Below, piece by piece: positions 50,902 to 58,831 of a DNA stretch of 64,000 nucleotides (the first letter of the stretch is position 1; every line of letters begins with the position of its first letter). The notes beneath the pieces are model-generated. The model ran no database searches and was not told where the DNA came from. It was given only the letters and a program-made list of their open reading frames with translations. The position numbers were made by a program, and so were the translations under genes. This DNA is from DTU052 sp050951725 (GTDB lineage Bacteria; Bacillota; Syntrophomonadia; Syntrophomonadales; DTU052), in contig JBMNJO010000025.1 of assembly GCA_050951725.1 (NCBI GenBank), positions 109,023-173,022 of the forward strand, in the 5' to 3' direction.

Positions 50902-52827
50902 ATGGCTCGTAAGGTCTATATTGAGAACATGCCCCTGGATCAGGCTTTGGCCCTGGTAATGAAGCGCTTGCAGGCAGGAGAAGGCCTCCGGATTCAGGAG
51001 GAAGAGATTGAGGTGCAGCAGGCCCTGGGCCGGATTACCGCCGAACCGGTCAGAGCACGCAAATCCTCTCCCCATTACCCGGCCTCGGCCATGGATGGGA
51101 TTGCCGTCCGTTCGCGTGATACCCTGGGGGCCAGTGAGACCTCACCGATACTTTTAAACCGGGACCAGCATTTTGTGGAGGTCGATACCGGGGACCCGGT
51201 ACCGGGTGAATTCGATGCGGTTATCATGATCGAGGATGTCAATTACAAGGATGAGAACACGGCGGAGATTATCGCTCCGGCGGTTCCCTGGCAGCACGTG
51301 CGTTCTGTGGGGGAGGACCTGATTGCCACCCAAATGATTATCCCGGCTCTTTTTCCGGTGGGACCGTTCGAGATTGGGTCCCTCCTGACCGCTGGGGTCA
51401 CTACCATAAAGGTGGTCCGGAAACCGCGGGTGGCGATCATACCAACGGGTACGGAGATAGTAGAACCAGGTCAGGAGACCATGCGGGCCGGGGAGGTAAC
51501 CGAGTCCAACAGCCGCATGCTGGCTGGACTGTGTGAGAAGTGGGGGGCTCTGCCCCTTCGTCAGCCCATAGCCGTTGATGATCGGGAGGTTCTGCGGGAA
51601 GCCATCCGAAAGGCGGCCCTGCAAGCCGATATGGTGGTGGTTTGCTCCGGATCCTCGGCAGGACGGGAGGACTACACAGCCGAGGTTATTGATGAAATCG
51701 GCGAGCTGATCCTGCACGGCCTGGCAACCAGGCCCGGAAAACCGGCCATAGTGGGGATGCTGGGACAGAAACCGGTTCTGGGGGTACCGGGGTATCCGGT
51801 ATCGGCAGCGCTGGTCTTTGAAATATTCGGTCAGCCTCTGATCTACGCTCTGCAGGGACTGACACCGCCACGACCAAATGTCCTCCCGGCCCGTTTGGCC
51901 CGCAAGCTGGCCTCCAGCATGGGGGTTGACGAATTTGTTCATGTCAACCTGGCCCGGGTAGGCACAGAGTACCTGGCTTTTCCCCGCAACCGGGGGGCTG
52001 GAGCTACCTCCAGTCTGGTTAAATCAGATGGAGTCCTGGTGATACCACGAGGACTGGAAGGTCATCAGGCGGGTGACCAAGTCAATATCAACCTTAACCG
52101 TTCCCTGGAGGTGGTGGACCGGACTCTTCTGGCTATCGGCAGCCATGACCTGGCTCTGGACTACTTGGGCAATATCCTGTGGAAGAAACACCACCTGCGC
52201 CTGGCATCTACCAATGTGGGCAGCATGGGCGGGATTATGGCCCTGAAAAGAAAGGAAACCCACCTGGCGGGGATCCACCTCCTGGATACCGCCACCGGTG
52301 AATACAATATAAGTTACCTGGAGCGTTATCTCCAGGGTGAAAACCTGGTACTGGTGAACCTGGTGACCAGGGAGCAGGGACTGATGGTTAAACCGGGGAA
52401 TCCCCTGGGTATCAAGGGTCTGGATGACCTGGCCCGACCGGAGGTGCGGTTTGTTAACCGGCAGAAGGGTGCCGGAACCCGTATCCTCCTGGACTATCTC
52501 CTCAAGACAAAGGGGATGGACTCCAGACAGATAAACGGCTATGAACGGGAGGAATTCTCCCATCTGGCGGTAGCGGCGGCGGTCAGCAATAACACCGCTG
52601 ATGTCAGCCTGGGGATATACGCCAGCTGTCAGGCCCTGGGACTGGAATTTGTACCCGTAGCTTCCGAGAGGTATGACGTATGTATCCTGAGAGATCTGGT
52701 TGACGAGGAAACCCTGGAGGCCTTGTACCAGGCGATTGCTGACCCCGAGTTTATTTCTGAAACCCTTGCCTATGGGGGTTACAGCCTGGACCTGTCGGGG
52801 CAGGTCATGTGGAGGAGCGGCAGCTGA
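50902..52827 (+). CDS. MoeA fused to a PBP-like substrate-binding domain
   Basis: A 641-residue fusion. Residues ~1-405 form a second MoeA (SAMDGIAVRSRD, IPTGTEIVEPG, VVVCSGSSAGREDYTAEV, GVPGYPVSAALV). Residues ~415-640 form a PBP-like domain of the LysR-effector/ModA type (SHDLALDYLGN, STNVGSMGGIMAL, GAGTRILLDYLL). MoeA-PBP fusions are known in Clostridia and Deltaproteobacteria and may bind molybdate or tungstate, or choose between metals. Its partner MoeA is just upstream, so this organism makes two versions. A 180-bp gap and GGAGG precede it. Confidence 0.92.
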   Translation: MARKVYIENMPLDQALALVMKRLQAGEGLRIQEEEIEVQQALGRITAEPVRARKSSPHYPASAMDGIAVRSRDTLGASETSPILLNRDQHFVEVDTGDPVPGEFDAVIMIEDVNYKDENTAEIIAPAVPWQHVRSVGEDLIATQMIIPALFPVGPFEIGSLLTAGVTTIKVVRKPRVAIIPTGTEIVEPGQETMRAGEVTESNSRMLAGLCEKWGALPLRQPIAVDDREVLREAIRKAALQADMVVVCSGSSAGREDYTAEVIDEIGELILHGLATRPGKPAIVGMLGQKPVLGVPGYPVSAALVFEIFGQPLIYALQGLTPPRPNVLPARLARKLASSMGVDEFVHVNLARVGTEYLAFPRNRGAGATSSLVKSDGVLVIPRGLEGHQAGDQVNINLNRSLEVVDRTLLAIGSHDLALDYLGNILWKKHHLRLASTNVGSMGGIMALKRKETHLAGIHLLDTATGEYNISYLERYLQGENLVLVNLVTREQGLMVKPGNPLGIKGLDDLARPEVRFVNRQKGAGTRILLDYLLKTKGMDSRQINGYEREEFSHLAVAAAVSNNTADVSLGIYASCQALGLEFVPVASERYDVCILRDLVDEETLEALYQAIADPEFISETLAYGGYSLDLSGQVMWRSGS

Positions 52828-52867
52828 AGCAACAAATCAGCGCAACGCTGTGAATGGAGGAGACAAC

Positions 52868-53848
52868 ATGCTTGACCGGTTAGGAAGAGACATCAATTAT
52901 ATGCGCATATCCATTACCGACCGCTGCAACCTGCGTTGTCGCTACTGCATGCCTGCAGAGGGCATTTCCCTGAAGGATCACCGGGAAATCTTAAGTTTCG
53001 AAGAGATAGAAACCCTGGTCCGGGTCAGCACAGAACTGGGTATCAGGAAAATAAGGCTTACCGGGGGGGAGCCCCTGATCCGGCGTAACTTACCTGACCT
53101 GGTTCACGCCATCTCCCGGATTGATGCTATCGATGATGTGGCCATCACCACCAATGGGGTCCTGTTATCTTCACTGGTAACCCCACTGAAGCAAGCAGGC
53201 CTGACCCGGGTAAATCTCAGCCTGGATACCCTGAAAAATGATCGCTACCAGTATATTACCCGGAGAGGGGACATCGAGCCGGTTATCAATGGTTTGGAAA
53301 GGGCCCTGGCCGAGGGGCTGCACCCCGTAAAGGTAAACACGGTGGTGATAAGGGGTTTCAACGACGATGAGATCCTTGATTTCTGCCGGCTGGCATACAA
53401 CCTTCCCCTTCATATCCGGTTCATTGAATTTATGCCCGTGGGGGAGGTCAAATACTGGAACCAGGATCGCATATTTAAGAATTCCGAAGTCTTTGATATC
53501 ATTAACAGACACTTTCCGTTAAAGCCGGGAAAGATCAGCCGCGGCAACGGCCCGGCCAAGTATTTTGAAATGGAGGGTGGTCAGGGATCGGTGGGCTTTA
53601 TATCGCCGATGAGCAACCACTTCTGCGGAGAGTGCAATCGCCTGCGCCTTACTGCTGACGGCAAACTCCGGGCCTGTTTGTATGACGGCAGAGAAAGAGA
53701 CCTTAAAGAGGCCCTGCGGGGTAATAAGCAGGAAGAGGAAATCAAGCAGATTTTCATGGAAACCATACTCTCCAAGCCGGAGAGACATGCCATGGGTGAG
53801 AAAGCCTGGGGGAGCAGGAACCGCAAGATGTACCAGATTGGGGGATAA
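52868..53848 (+). CDS. moaA: GTP 3',8-cyclase MoaA (radical SAM)
   Basis: First step of molybdopterin synthesis from GTP. 326 residues. Radical-SAM cluster motif CNLRCRYCMP (about 18-27), GGEPLIR, and the second cluster FCGECNRLRLTADGKLRACL (about 257-276). The C-terminus ends in the conserved Gly-Gly needed for cleavage. ATG 52868 follows GGAGGAG. Six bp separate it from moaC. Confidence 0.97.
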   Translation: MLDRLGRDINYMRISITDRCNLRCRYCMPAEGISLKDHREILSFEEIETLVRVSTELGIRKIRLTGGEPLIRRNLPDLVHAISRIDAIDDVAITTNGVLLSSLVTPLKQAGLTRVNLSLDTLKNDRYQYITRRGDIEPVINGLERALAEGLHPVKVNTVVIRGFNDDEILDFCRLAYNLPLHIRFIEFMPVGEVKYWNQDRIFKNSEVFDIINRHFPLKPGKISRGNGPAKYFEMEGGQGSVGFISPMSNHFCGECNRLRLTADGKLRACLYDGRERDLKEALRGNKQEEEIKQIFMETILSKPERHAMGEKAWGSRNRKMYQIGG

Positions 53849-53853
53849 TATAA

Positions 53854-54333
53854 TTGGAGTTGACTCATATCAATCAGGAAGGCCGGGCCCGAATGGTTGA
53901 CGTGACGGGGAAGCCGGACACTGAACGCGAGGCTCGCGCCGAAGCCCGGGTATATATGCAGCCATCTACCTTGAAACTTATTGAAGAGGGTGGTATAAGG
54001 AAGGGTGATGTGCTGGCAGTGGCTCAGGTAGCCGGTATTATGGCGGCCAAGCAGACGTCCAGTCTGATACCCATGTGCCACCCGCTTTTCCTTACCTCAG
54101 TGGACATCAGCTTCAGTTTCGACCGGGAGCAAAACTGTCTGGAGATCGAATCGCGGGTTAAAACCACTGGCAAGACGGGAGTGGAGATGGAAGCGTTGAC
54201 CGCAGTCTCTGTAGCAGCCCTGACAATTTATGATATGTGTAAAGCGGTTGACCGGTGGATGAGGATTGAAGGTATAGCCTTGTTGGAGAAGTCGGGAGGC
54301 AAGAGCGGATATCAAAAGAGGGGGGACCTGTAA
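53854..54333 (+). CDS. moaC: Cyclic pyranopterin monophosphate synthase MoaC
   Basis: Second step of cofactor synthesis. 159 residues; MVDVTGKPDTEREARAEA at the N-terminus, MAAKQTSSLIPMCHPL (about 70-85) and GVEMEALTAVSVAALTIYDM carry the active-site residues (His, Glu, Asp, Lys). TTG start; a GGGGG tract lies at suitable distance. Abuts the MOSC gene. Confidence 0.95.
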   Translation: MELTHINQEGRARMVDVTGKPDTEREARAEARVYMQPSTLKLIEEGGIRKGDVLAVAQVAGIMAAKQTSSLIPMCHPLFLTSVDISFSFDREQNCLEIESRVKTTGKTGVEMEALTAVSVAALTIYDMCKAVDRWMRIEGIALLEKSGGKSGYQKRGDL

Positions 54334-54774
54334 ATGGAGGGCCGGATTCTGGCGGTCTGTACCAGTGAGGAAAAAGGAGAGAAGAAGAGTGATATCGGCC
54401 AGGCGATGTTGGTGGCAGAACATGGCCTGGAAGGTGATGCTCACGCCGGGCCCTGGCATCGTCAGGTGAGTCTGCTCTCTCTGTCCAGTGTTGAGAAGAT
54501 GAGGAACCGGGGGATTGAGATAGGCTTTGGCGACTTTGCCGAGAACCTTACGGTTGAGGGTCTCGATGTATGGTCACTGCCGATAGGTACGCGCCTAGTG
54601 GTGGGAACGGGTGTGGAGCTGGAGGTTACCCAAATCGGCAAGGAATGTCACCGGGGCTGTGCTATCCGCCAGCAGGTCGGCGACTGTGTAATGCCTCGGG
54701 AAGGCATCTTCGCCCGGGTTCTGAAAGGCGGGATGGTCAGGGTAGGTGATCCGATCACGGTGGGGAATACTTAG
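54334..54774 (+). CDS. MOSC domain protein
   Basis: 146 residues, a single MOSC domain (C-terminal fold of eukaryotic Moco sulfurases) with the probable sulfur-carrying Cys in IGKECHRGCAIRQQ (about 106-115) and the opening GLEGDAHAGPWHRQVSLLS. Such small proteins in moa operons may sulfurate or bind the cofactor. Its start directly follows the moaC stop. Confidence 0.9.
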   Translation: MEGRILAVCTSEEKGEKKSDIGQAMLVAEHGLEGDAHAGPWHRQVSLLSLSSVEKMRNRGIEIGFGDFAENLTVEGLDVWSLPIGTRLVVGTGVELEVTQIGKECHRGCAIRQQVGDCVMPREGIFARVLKGGMVRVGDPITVGNT

Positions 54775-54815
54775 AGAGAAAAGAGATTATTATACGTGGA
54801 TTGGAGGAGGAAGCG

Positions 54816-55304
54816 ATGTTTACCATTGGTGTACTTATAGTAAGTGACAAGGGGTCTCTAGGGGAAAGAGAGGACCAGTGCGGTGAAGTTATAAAGGAGA
54901 TGCTGTCGGACCTGGGGACAGTGGAATACTACCATATTGTCCCGGACGACCGGGGCATGATCCAGGAGCAGCTGATTTATATGTGCGATGCCCTCAAGCT
55001 AAATCTGGTTTTGACTTCAGGGGGAACCGGGTTTGCGGAACGGGATGTAACTCCGGAGGCCACCTGGTCGGTTATCAACAAAGCCGCACCGGGGATTACC
55101 AGCGCGATGCTTTTCTATGGCTTACAAAAGACTCCCCGGGCCATGCTTTCGCGGGCCATTTCCGGGATACGACGCAAAAGCCTGATAATAAATCTCCCCG
55201 GCAGTCCGAAGGGGGTGCGGGAGTCGCTGGAGGCCATAAAGGATTCATTGGGACACGGACTCGAAATCCTGTTGGGACAAACCGGGGAATGTGGACATAG
55301 TTGA
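54816..55304 (+). CDS. mogA: Molybdopterin adenylyltransferase (MogA/MoaB)
   Basis: Adenylylates molybdopterin for MoeA. 162 residues. MoCF-binding fold with IVSDKGSLGEREDQ (about 8), LTSGGTGFAERDVTPEAT (about 67) and LPGSPKGVRESLE (about 130). The ATG at 54816 follows GGAGGAGG. Last gene of the Moco operon; groESL follows about 190 bp later. Confidence 0.92.
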   Translation: MFTIGVLIVSDKGSLGEREDQCGEVIKEMLSDLGTVEYYHIVPDDRGMIQEQLIYMCDALKLNLVLTSGGTGFAERDVTPEATWSVINKAAPGITSAMLFYGLQKTPRAMLSRAISGIRRKSLIINLPGSPKGVRESLEAIKDSLGHGLEILLGQTGECGHS

Positions 55305-55393
55305 AATAATGAGGCAAGAGAAGGTATAGAAAGAAATTGCAAGGTACAGAATATTAATTGGGAATAATTAACCCCAATGCCTGACTGTCAGAT

Positions 55394-55423
55394 TTGCGAT
55401 TCTACAAAACTCTTGCCTATTAT
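55394..55423 (+). promoter_or_regulatory. Probable sigma-A promoter of groESL
   Basis: TTGCGA (55394-55399) and TATTAT (55418-55423) are 18 bp apart, just upstream of the CIRCE operator; a TATAAA five bases further down is an alternative -10. Confidence 0.5.
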
Positions 55424-55435
55424 TATAAATGAAAA

Positions 55436-55462
55436 TTAGCACTCGCAACTGACGAGTGCTAA
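55436..55462 (+). promoter_or_regulatory. CIRCE operator (HrcA binding site)
   Basis: TTAGCACTC, nine bases, GAGTGCTAA: a perfect match to the CIRCE consensus. It lies 35 bp before groES and puts groESL under HrcA repression, released on heat or protein-folding stress. Confidence 0.97.
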
Positions 55463-55496
55463 CAATAAAAGCAAAAAGCTTGAAGGGGGTATATCG

Positions 55497-55784
55497 GTGA
55501 ATGTCAAACCATTAGGTGACAGAGTAGTAGTAAAGGTACTGAAGGCAGAAGAAAGGACCAAGAGCGGCATTGTACTGCCGGACACCGCCAAAGAGAAACC
55601 GCAGGAAGGAGAGGTTATGGCAGTCGGTACGGGAAGATTGCTGGATAACGGTCAGAAGGTTCCCATGGAAGTAAAGGTGGGCGACCGCATCATCTTTTCC
55701 AAGTATGCGGGGACAGAAATCAAGATTGATGGCGAAGAGTACTTAATCTTCTCGGAGAGAGACATACTGGCAACTCTAGAGTAA
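55497..55784 (+). CDS. groES: Co-chaperonin GroES
   Basis: 95 residues; the heptameric lid of the GroEL chamber. MNVKPLGDRVVVK at the N-terminus, the mobile loop around TKSGIVLPDTAKEKPQ, and the C-terminal YLIFSERDILATLE. GTG start after AAGGGGG. Followed by groEL after 31 bp. Confidence 0.97.
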   Translation: MNVKPLGDRVVVKVLKAEERTKSGIVLPDTAKEKPQEGEVMAVGTGRLLDNGQKVPMEVKVGDRIIFSKYAGTEIKIDGEEYLIFSERDILATLE

Positions 55785-55815
55785 TTCCAATAGAAAAAAG
55801 AGGAGGTCACGATAT

Positions 55816-57438
55816 ATGTTAGCCAAGCAACTGAAGTTTGGGGAAGAAGCCCGGCGGGCACTTGAGAAAGGCGTCGATACCCTGGCTGATGCGGTTAAGG
55901 TCACATTGGGACCCAAGGGCAGGAACGTAGTCCTGGAACGCAAATTTGGTTCTCCCACTATTACCAATGACGGTGTAACCATTGCCAGGGATATAGATTT
56001 GGAAGATCCCTTTGAGAACCTGGGATGTCAGCTGGTCAAAGAAGTAGCGACCAAGACCAACGACATAGCTGGTGATGGTACCACAACCGCTACAGTTCTG
56101 GCCCAGGCCATGATCAAGGAAGGGCTTAAGAACGTAGCAGCCGGTGCCAATCCCATGATCATGAAACGGGGAATTGAGAAAGCAGTCGCGGCTGCCATTG
56201 ATGAGTTGAAGAACATATCGAAACCGGTAGAAACCAAGAAAGCAATTGCCCAGGTGGCTGCAATTTCTGCATCCGATCCAGAAATCGGTGAGCTGATCTC
56301 CGATGCCATGGAGAAAGTTGGACGGGACGGAGTTATCACGGTTGAGGAGAGCCAGTCCGTGGGAACCAGCCTGGAAGTCGTGGAAGGTATGAACTTTGAC
56401 CGCGGCTACATTTCTCCGTACATGGTTACCGATGGCGATAAGATGGAAGCAGTATTGAATGAACCTTACATCCTGATTACGGATAAGAAGATCGCCGCGA
56501 TTGGCGAAATCCTGCCCCTGCTGGAGAAGGTGGTCCAGTCCGGTAAGCCTCTGGTAATCATTGCTGAAGAGGTTGAGGGTGAGGCCCTGCCTACCCTGGT
56601 AGTCAACAAACTGAGAGGGACCTTCAATTGCGTAGCGGTCAAGGCACCGGCCTTTGGAGAACGCAGAAAGGCCATGCTGCAGGATATTGCTATACTTACC
56701 GATGGCGAAATGATATCCGATGACCTGGGAGTAAAGCTGGAGAATGTAACCCTGGATATGCTGGGCCGGGCTCGTCAGGTCACAGTCAAGAAGGAAGAGA
56801 CCATTATCGTAGATGGTGCCGGTTCCGACAAGGATATCAAGGACCGCATCAATTCAATCAGAACGCAGCTCGAAGAAACCACCTCCGAATATGATAAGGA
56901 AAAACTGCAGGAGAGACTGGCCAAACTGGCTGGCGGAGTTGCCGTAATCCAGGTTGGTGCTGCCACCGAGACTGAATTGAAAGAGAAGAAGCACCGCATC
57001 GAAGATGCTCTGGCCGCTACCAAAGCCGCGGTTGAAGAAGGTATCGTGGCCGGTGGAGGCGCTGCCCTGCTGAATATCGTGCATGCAGTAGATTCCGTGC
57101 AGGCTGAAGGTGATGAGTTGACCGGTGTAAACCTGGTGAAGAAGGCTCTGGAAGAGCCCCTGCGCCAGATTGCCAACAACGCGGGTAAAGAAGGCTCGGT
57201 AGTAGTAGAAAAGGTGAAAACCGCTAATACCCCGGCATTGGGCTACAATGTCCTGACCGAAGAGTACGAGGACATGATTGAAGCCGGAATCACTGACCCG
57301 GTTAAGGTTACCCGTTCCGCTCTGCAGAACGCGGCCAGCATTGCCGCCATGCTGCTGACCACCGAGACTCTGGTAACCGAGGTTCCCAAAGAAGAACCAT
57401 CTATGCCCGGCGGCATGGGCGGAATGCCCCCCATGTAA
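55816..57438 (+). CDS. groEL: Chaperonin GroEL
   Basis: 540 residues, full length. ATP-binding DGTTTATVLAQA (about 86-97), GPKGRNVVL, and the C-terminal GGMGGMPPM repeat tail are present. ATG follows GAGGAGG. It forms one CIRCE-controlled operon with groES, ended by a strong terminator. Confidence 0.98.
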   Translation: MLAKQLKFGEEARRALEKGVDTLADAVKVTLGPKGRNVVLERKFGSPTITNDGVTIARDIDLEDPFENLGCQLVKEVATKTNDIAGDGTTTATVLAQAMIKEGLKNVAAGANPMIMKRGIEKAVAAAIDELKNISKPVETKKAIAQVAAISASDPEIGELISDAMEKVGRDGVITVEESQSVGTSLEVVEGMNFDRGYISPYMVTDGDKMEAVLNEPYILITDKKIAAIGEILPLLEKVVQSGKPLVIIAEEVEGEALPTLVVNKLRGTFNCVAVKAPAFGERRKAMLQDIAILTDGEMISDDLGVKLENVTLDMLGRARQVTVKKEETIIVDGAGSDKDIKDRINSIRTQLEETTSEYDKEKLQERLAKLAGGVAVIQVGAATETELKEKKHRIEDALAATKAAVEEGIVAGGGAALLNIVHAVDSVQAEGDELTGVNLVKKALEEPLRQIANNAGKEGSVVVEKVKTANTPALGYNVLTEEYEDMIEAGITDPVKVTRSALQNAASIAAMLLTTETLVTEVPKEEPSMPGGMGGMPPM

Positions 57439-57465
57439 GCAAACCTGGGAGCGAGTTATCAAAGA

Positions 57466-57494
57466 GCCGGGGAAGGAGATCCTCCCCGGCTTTT
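57466..57494 (+). terminator. groESL terminator
   Basis: GCCGGGGAAGG and CCTCCCCGGC (57466-57490) form a strong hairpin followed by TTTT, 27 bp after the groEL stop. Confidence 0.9.
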
Positions 57495-57522
57495 CCTTGC
57501 CCGGAGATGTTGCGAGAGGGCG

Positions 57523-57734
57523 GGCCTGCGGCTAATTCCGTTCGCTCCCTGAGTCCTGCATGGGCAACACCGGCTGCTCAGGTTCGGTCGGAAAGCAGCA
57601 CCCCGTCTATTCGACGTCCATGTCTCAAAGACGGGCTCGTGACGTCCTGTCACTCGGCTGCTTTCCGCCCTCACCTTCGCAGGGTGTTGCTCCATTCGGA
57701 CCCAACGTCCGCTCACTGGAATTAGCCGCAGGCC
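57523..57734. repeat. ~210-bp nested palindromic repeat element, copy 2
   Basis: Outer arms GGCCTGCGGCTAATTCC (57523-57539) and the complementary segment ending at 57734 enclose the same nested core as at 10.9 kb: GGGCAACACC with GGTGTTGCTC, GGAAAGCAGC with GCTGCTTTCC, and a central hairpin GTGAC-GTCCT-GTCAC (57640-57653). Compared with copy 1, stem bases change in pairs (GTGAC/GTCAC versus GCGAC/GTCGC; AATTCC/GGAATT versus AAGTCC/GGACTT), so the structure is conserved, not just the sequence. Confidence 0.75.
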
Positions 57735-57748
57735 TTGGGTTCGGCACC

Positions 57749-57832
57749 AGATGCGAGGGGGCGGGCCTGCGGCAAATTCCGTTCGCTCCCTGGGTCCTGC
57801 ATGGGCAACACCGGCTGCTTAGGCTCGGTCGG
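57749..57832. repeat. Partial (left-half) copy of the palindromic element
   Basis: About 84 bp starting at GATGCGAGGGGGCGGGCC repeats the left half of the element at 57510-57592 with about ten differences and stops at GGTCGGA, where the core would continue. It looks like an incomplete duplication, leading into the degV gene. Confidence 0.8.
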
Positions 57833-57908
57833 ATAAGAGTTTACCTTGTCCAAATTGATTTTACATATTAGGATTAAGAGACAAAGTTTTCTACAAAGGG
57901 GAAGTAAT

Positions 57909-58754
57909 TTGAAGGATAAGATTGCTCTGCTGACCGATAGTGCCTGCGACCTACCGCCTGAGGTGATCAAGGAATACTCGATTCATGTCCTGCCATTAAA
58001 GATTATTTACGGGACCGAAGAGTATTCAGACCGGGTGGACATTCAGCCGGAAGAGGTTTACGCACAAATGCCGGACAGGATCCCGACGACTGCTATGCCC
58101 GGCTTGGGTGAGATCAGAGAGGTCCTGGAGAGGATCAAAAATCAGGGATTTAACAAGGTGATGGCCATTCATCTTTCCGCCGGACTCAGTGGAACCCATG
58201 ATGCGGTGAAGATGATAGCACAGGAGTTCAAAGACCTGCATATTGAGGTGTTTGATTCCAAGGTTCTGGGTATGGCCCTGGGGTTTCAGGTTTGGGAGGC
58301 GGCCCGGGATATCCGCAAAGGACTGGACTTTGGACAGGTGCTGGAAAATGTGAGGCAGCTCAGACCTAAGATAAACATTTATTATGTCCTGGAGACGCTG
58401 GAGTACCTGCGGCGTGGCGGACGTATCGGCCGGGTAGAGGCAGTACTGGGGGATCTTTTGGGACTCAAACCTATAATATCCTGTGATGATGAGGGCAAGT
58501 ATTACACCCCGTTTAAAGCCCGCGGAAGGGCTAAATCCATCAATAAACTGGCCGAACTGGTGGAAAGAGCGGTGGAGAATGGGGCTGTTAAGCTGGCGGT
58601 GGTCCATGGAGGCGCTCGTGAGGAGGCCATGCGACTGAAGGAGCGATTGCAGCGTTTGCCCAACGTCAGGGAAGTCGTCTTCGGCAATATCAGTCCGGCC
58701 CTGGGAGCCCATACCGGACCCGGCCTGATCGGGGTCTGTTTCTATCAGGTATAA
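57909..58754 (+). CDS. DegV family fatty-acid-binding protein
   Basis: A 281-residue DegV/FakB-type protein that binds a fatty acid between its two domains and presents it to the FakA kinase. IALLTDSACDLP (about 5-16) and the SAGLSGTHDAVKM segment (about 93-105) hold the conserved Thr and Ser; the C-terminal domain has GAHTGPGLIGVCF. TTG 57909 follows GGGGAAG. No fakA gene is adjacent. Fits a lipid-active cell, but the ligand is not readable. Confidence 0.9.
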   Translation: MKDKIALLTDSACDLPPEVIKEYSIHVLPLKIIYGTEEYSDRVDIQPEEVYAQMPDRIPTTAMPGLGEIREVLERIKNQGFNKVMAIHLSAGLSGTHDAVKMIAQEFKDLHIEVFDSKVLGMALGFQVWEAARDIRKGLDFGQVLENVRQLRPKINIYYVLETLEYLRRGGRIGRVEAVLGDLLGLKPIISCDDEGKYYTPFKARGRAKSINKLAELVERAVENGAVKLAVVHGGAREEAMRLKERLQRLPNVREVVFGNISPALGAHTGPGLIGVCFYQV

Positions 58755-58757
58755 AAA

Positions 58758-58825
58758 TGCAAAATGCATCATGGGGACAGACCCCATGATGCATTTTGCA
58801 TCACGGGGTCTGTCCCCATGATGCA
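58758..58825. repeat. Tandem GGGGACA-type palindromes
   Basis: The first palindrome (58758-58800) has perfect 19-bp arms (TGCAAAATGCATCATGGGG) and an ACAGA loop. The second (58798-58825) has 12-bp arms with one mismatch. Their centres GGGGACAGACCCC and GGGGTCTGTCCCC are reverse complements, so the pair forms a larger inverted repeat. It lies between the convergent degV and glutamine synthetase genes. Confidence 0.85.
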
Positions 58826-58831
58826 ATATTC

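Noticed and set aside
51154..51942. 262-codon open frame opposite the MoeA-PBP gene
   Set aside because: Antisense shadow; no homology pattern recognised.
58026..58826. 266-codon open frame opposite degV
   Set aside because: Antisense shadow that runs into the palindromic repeats.
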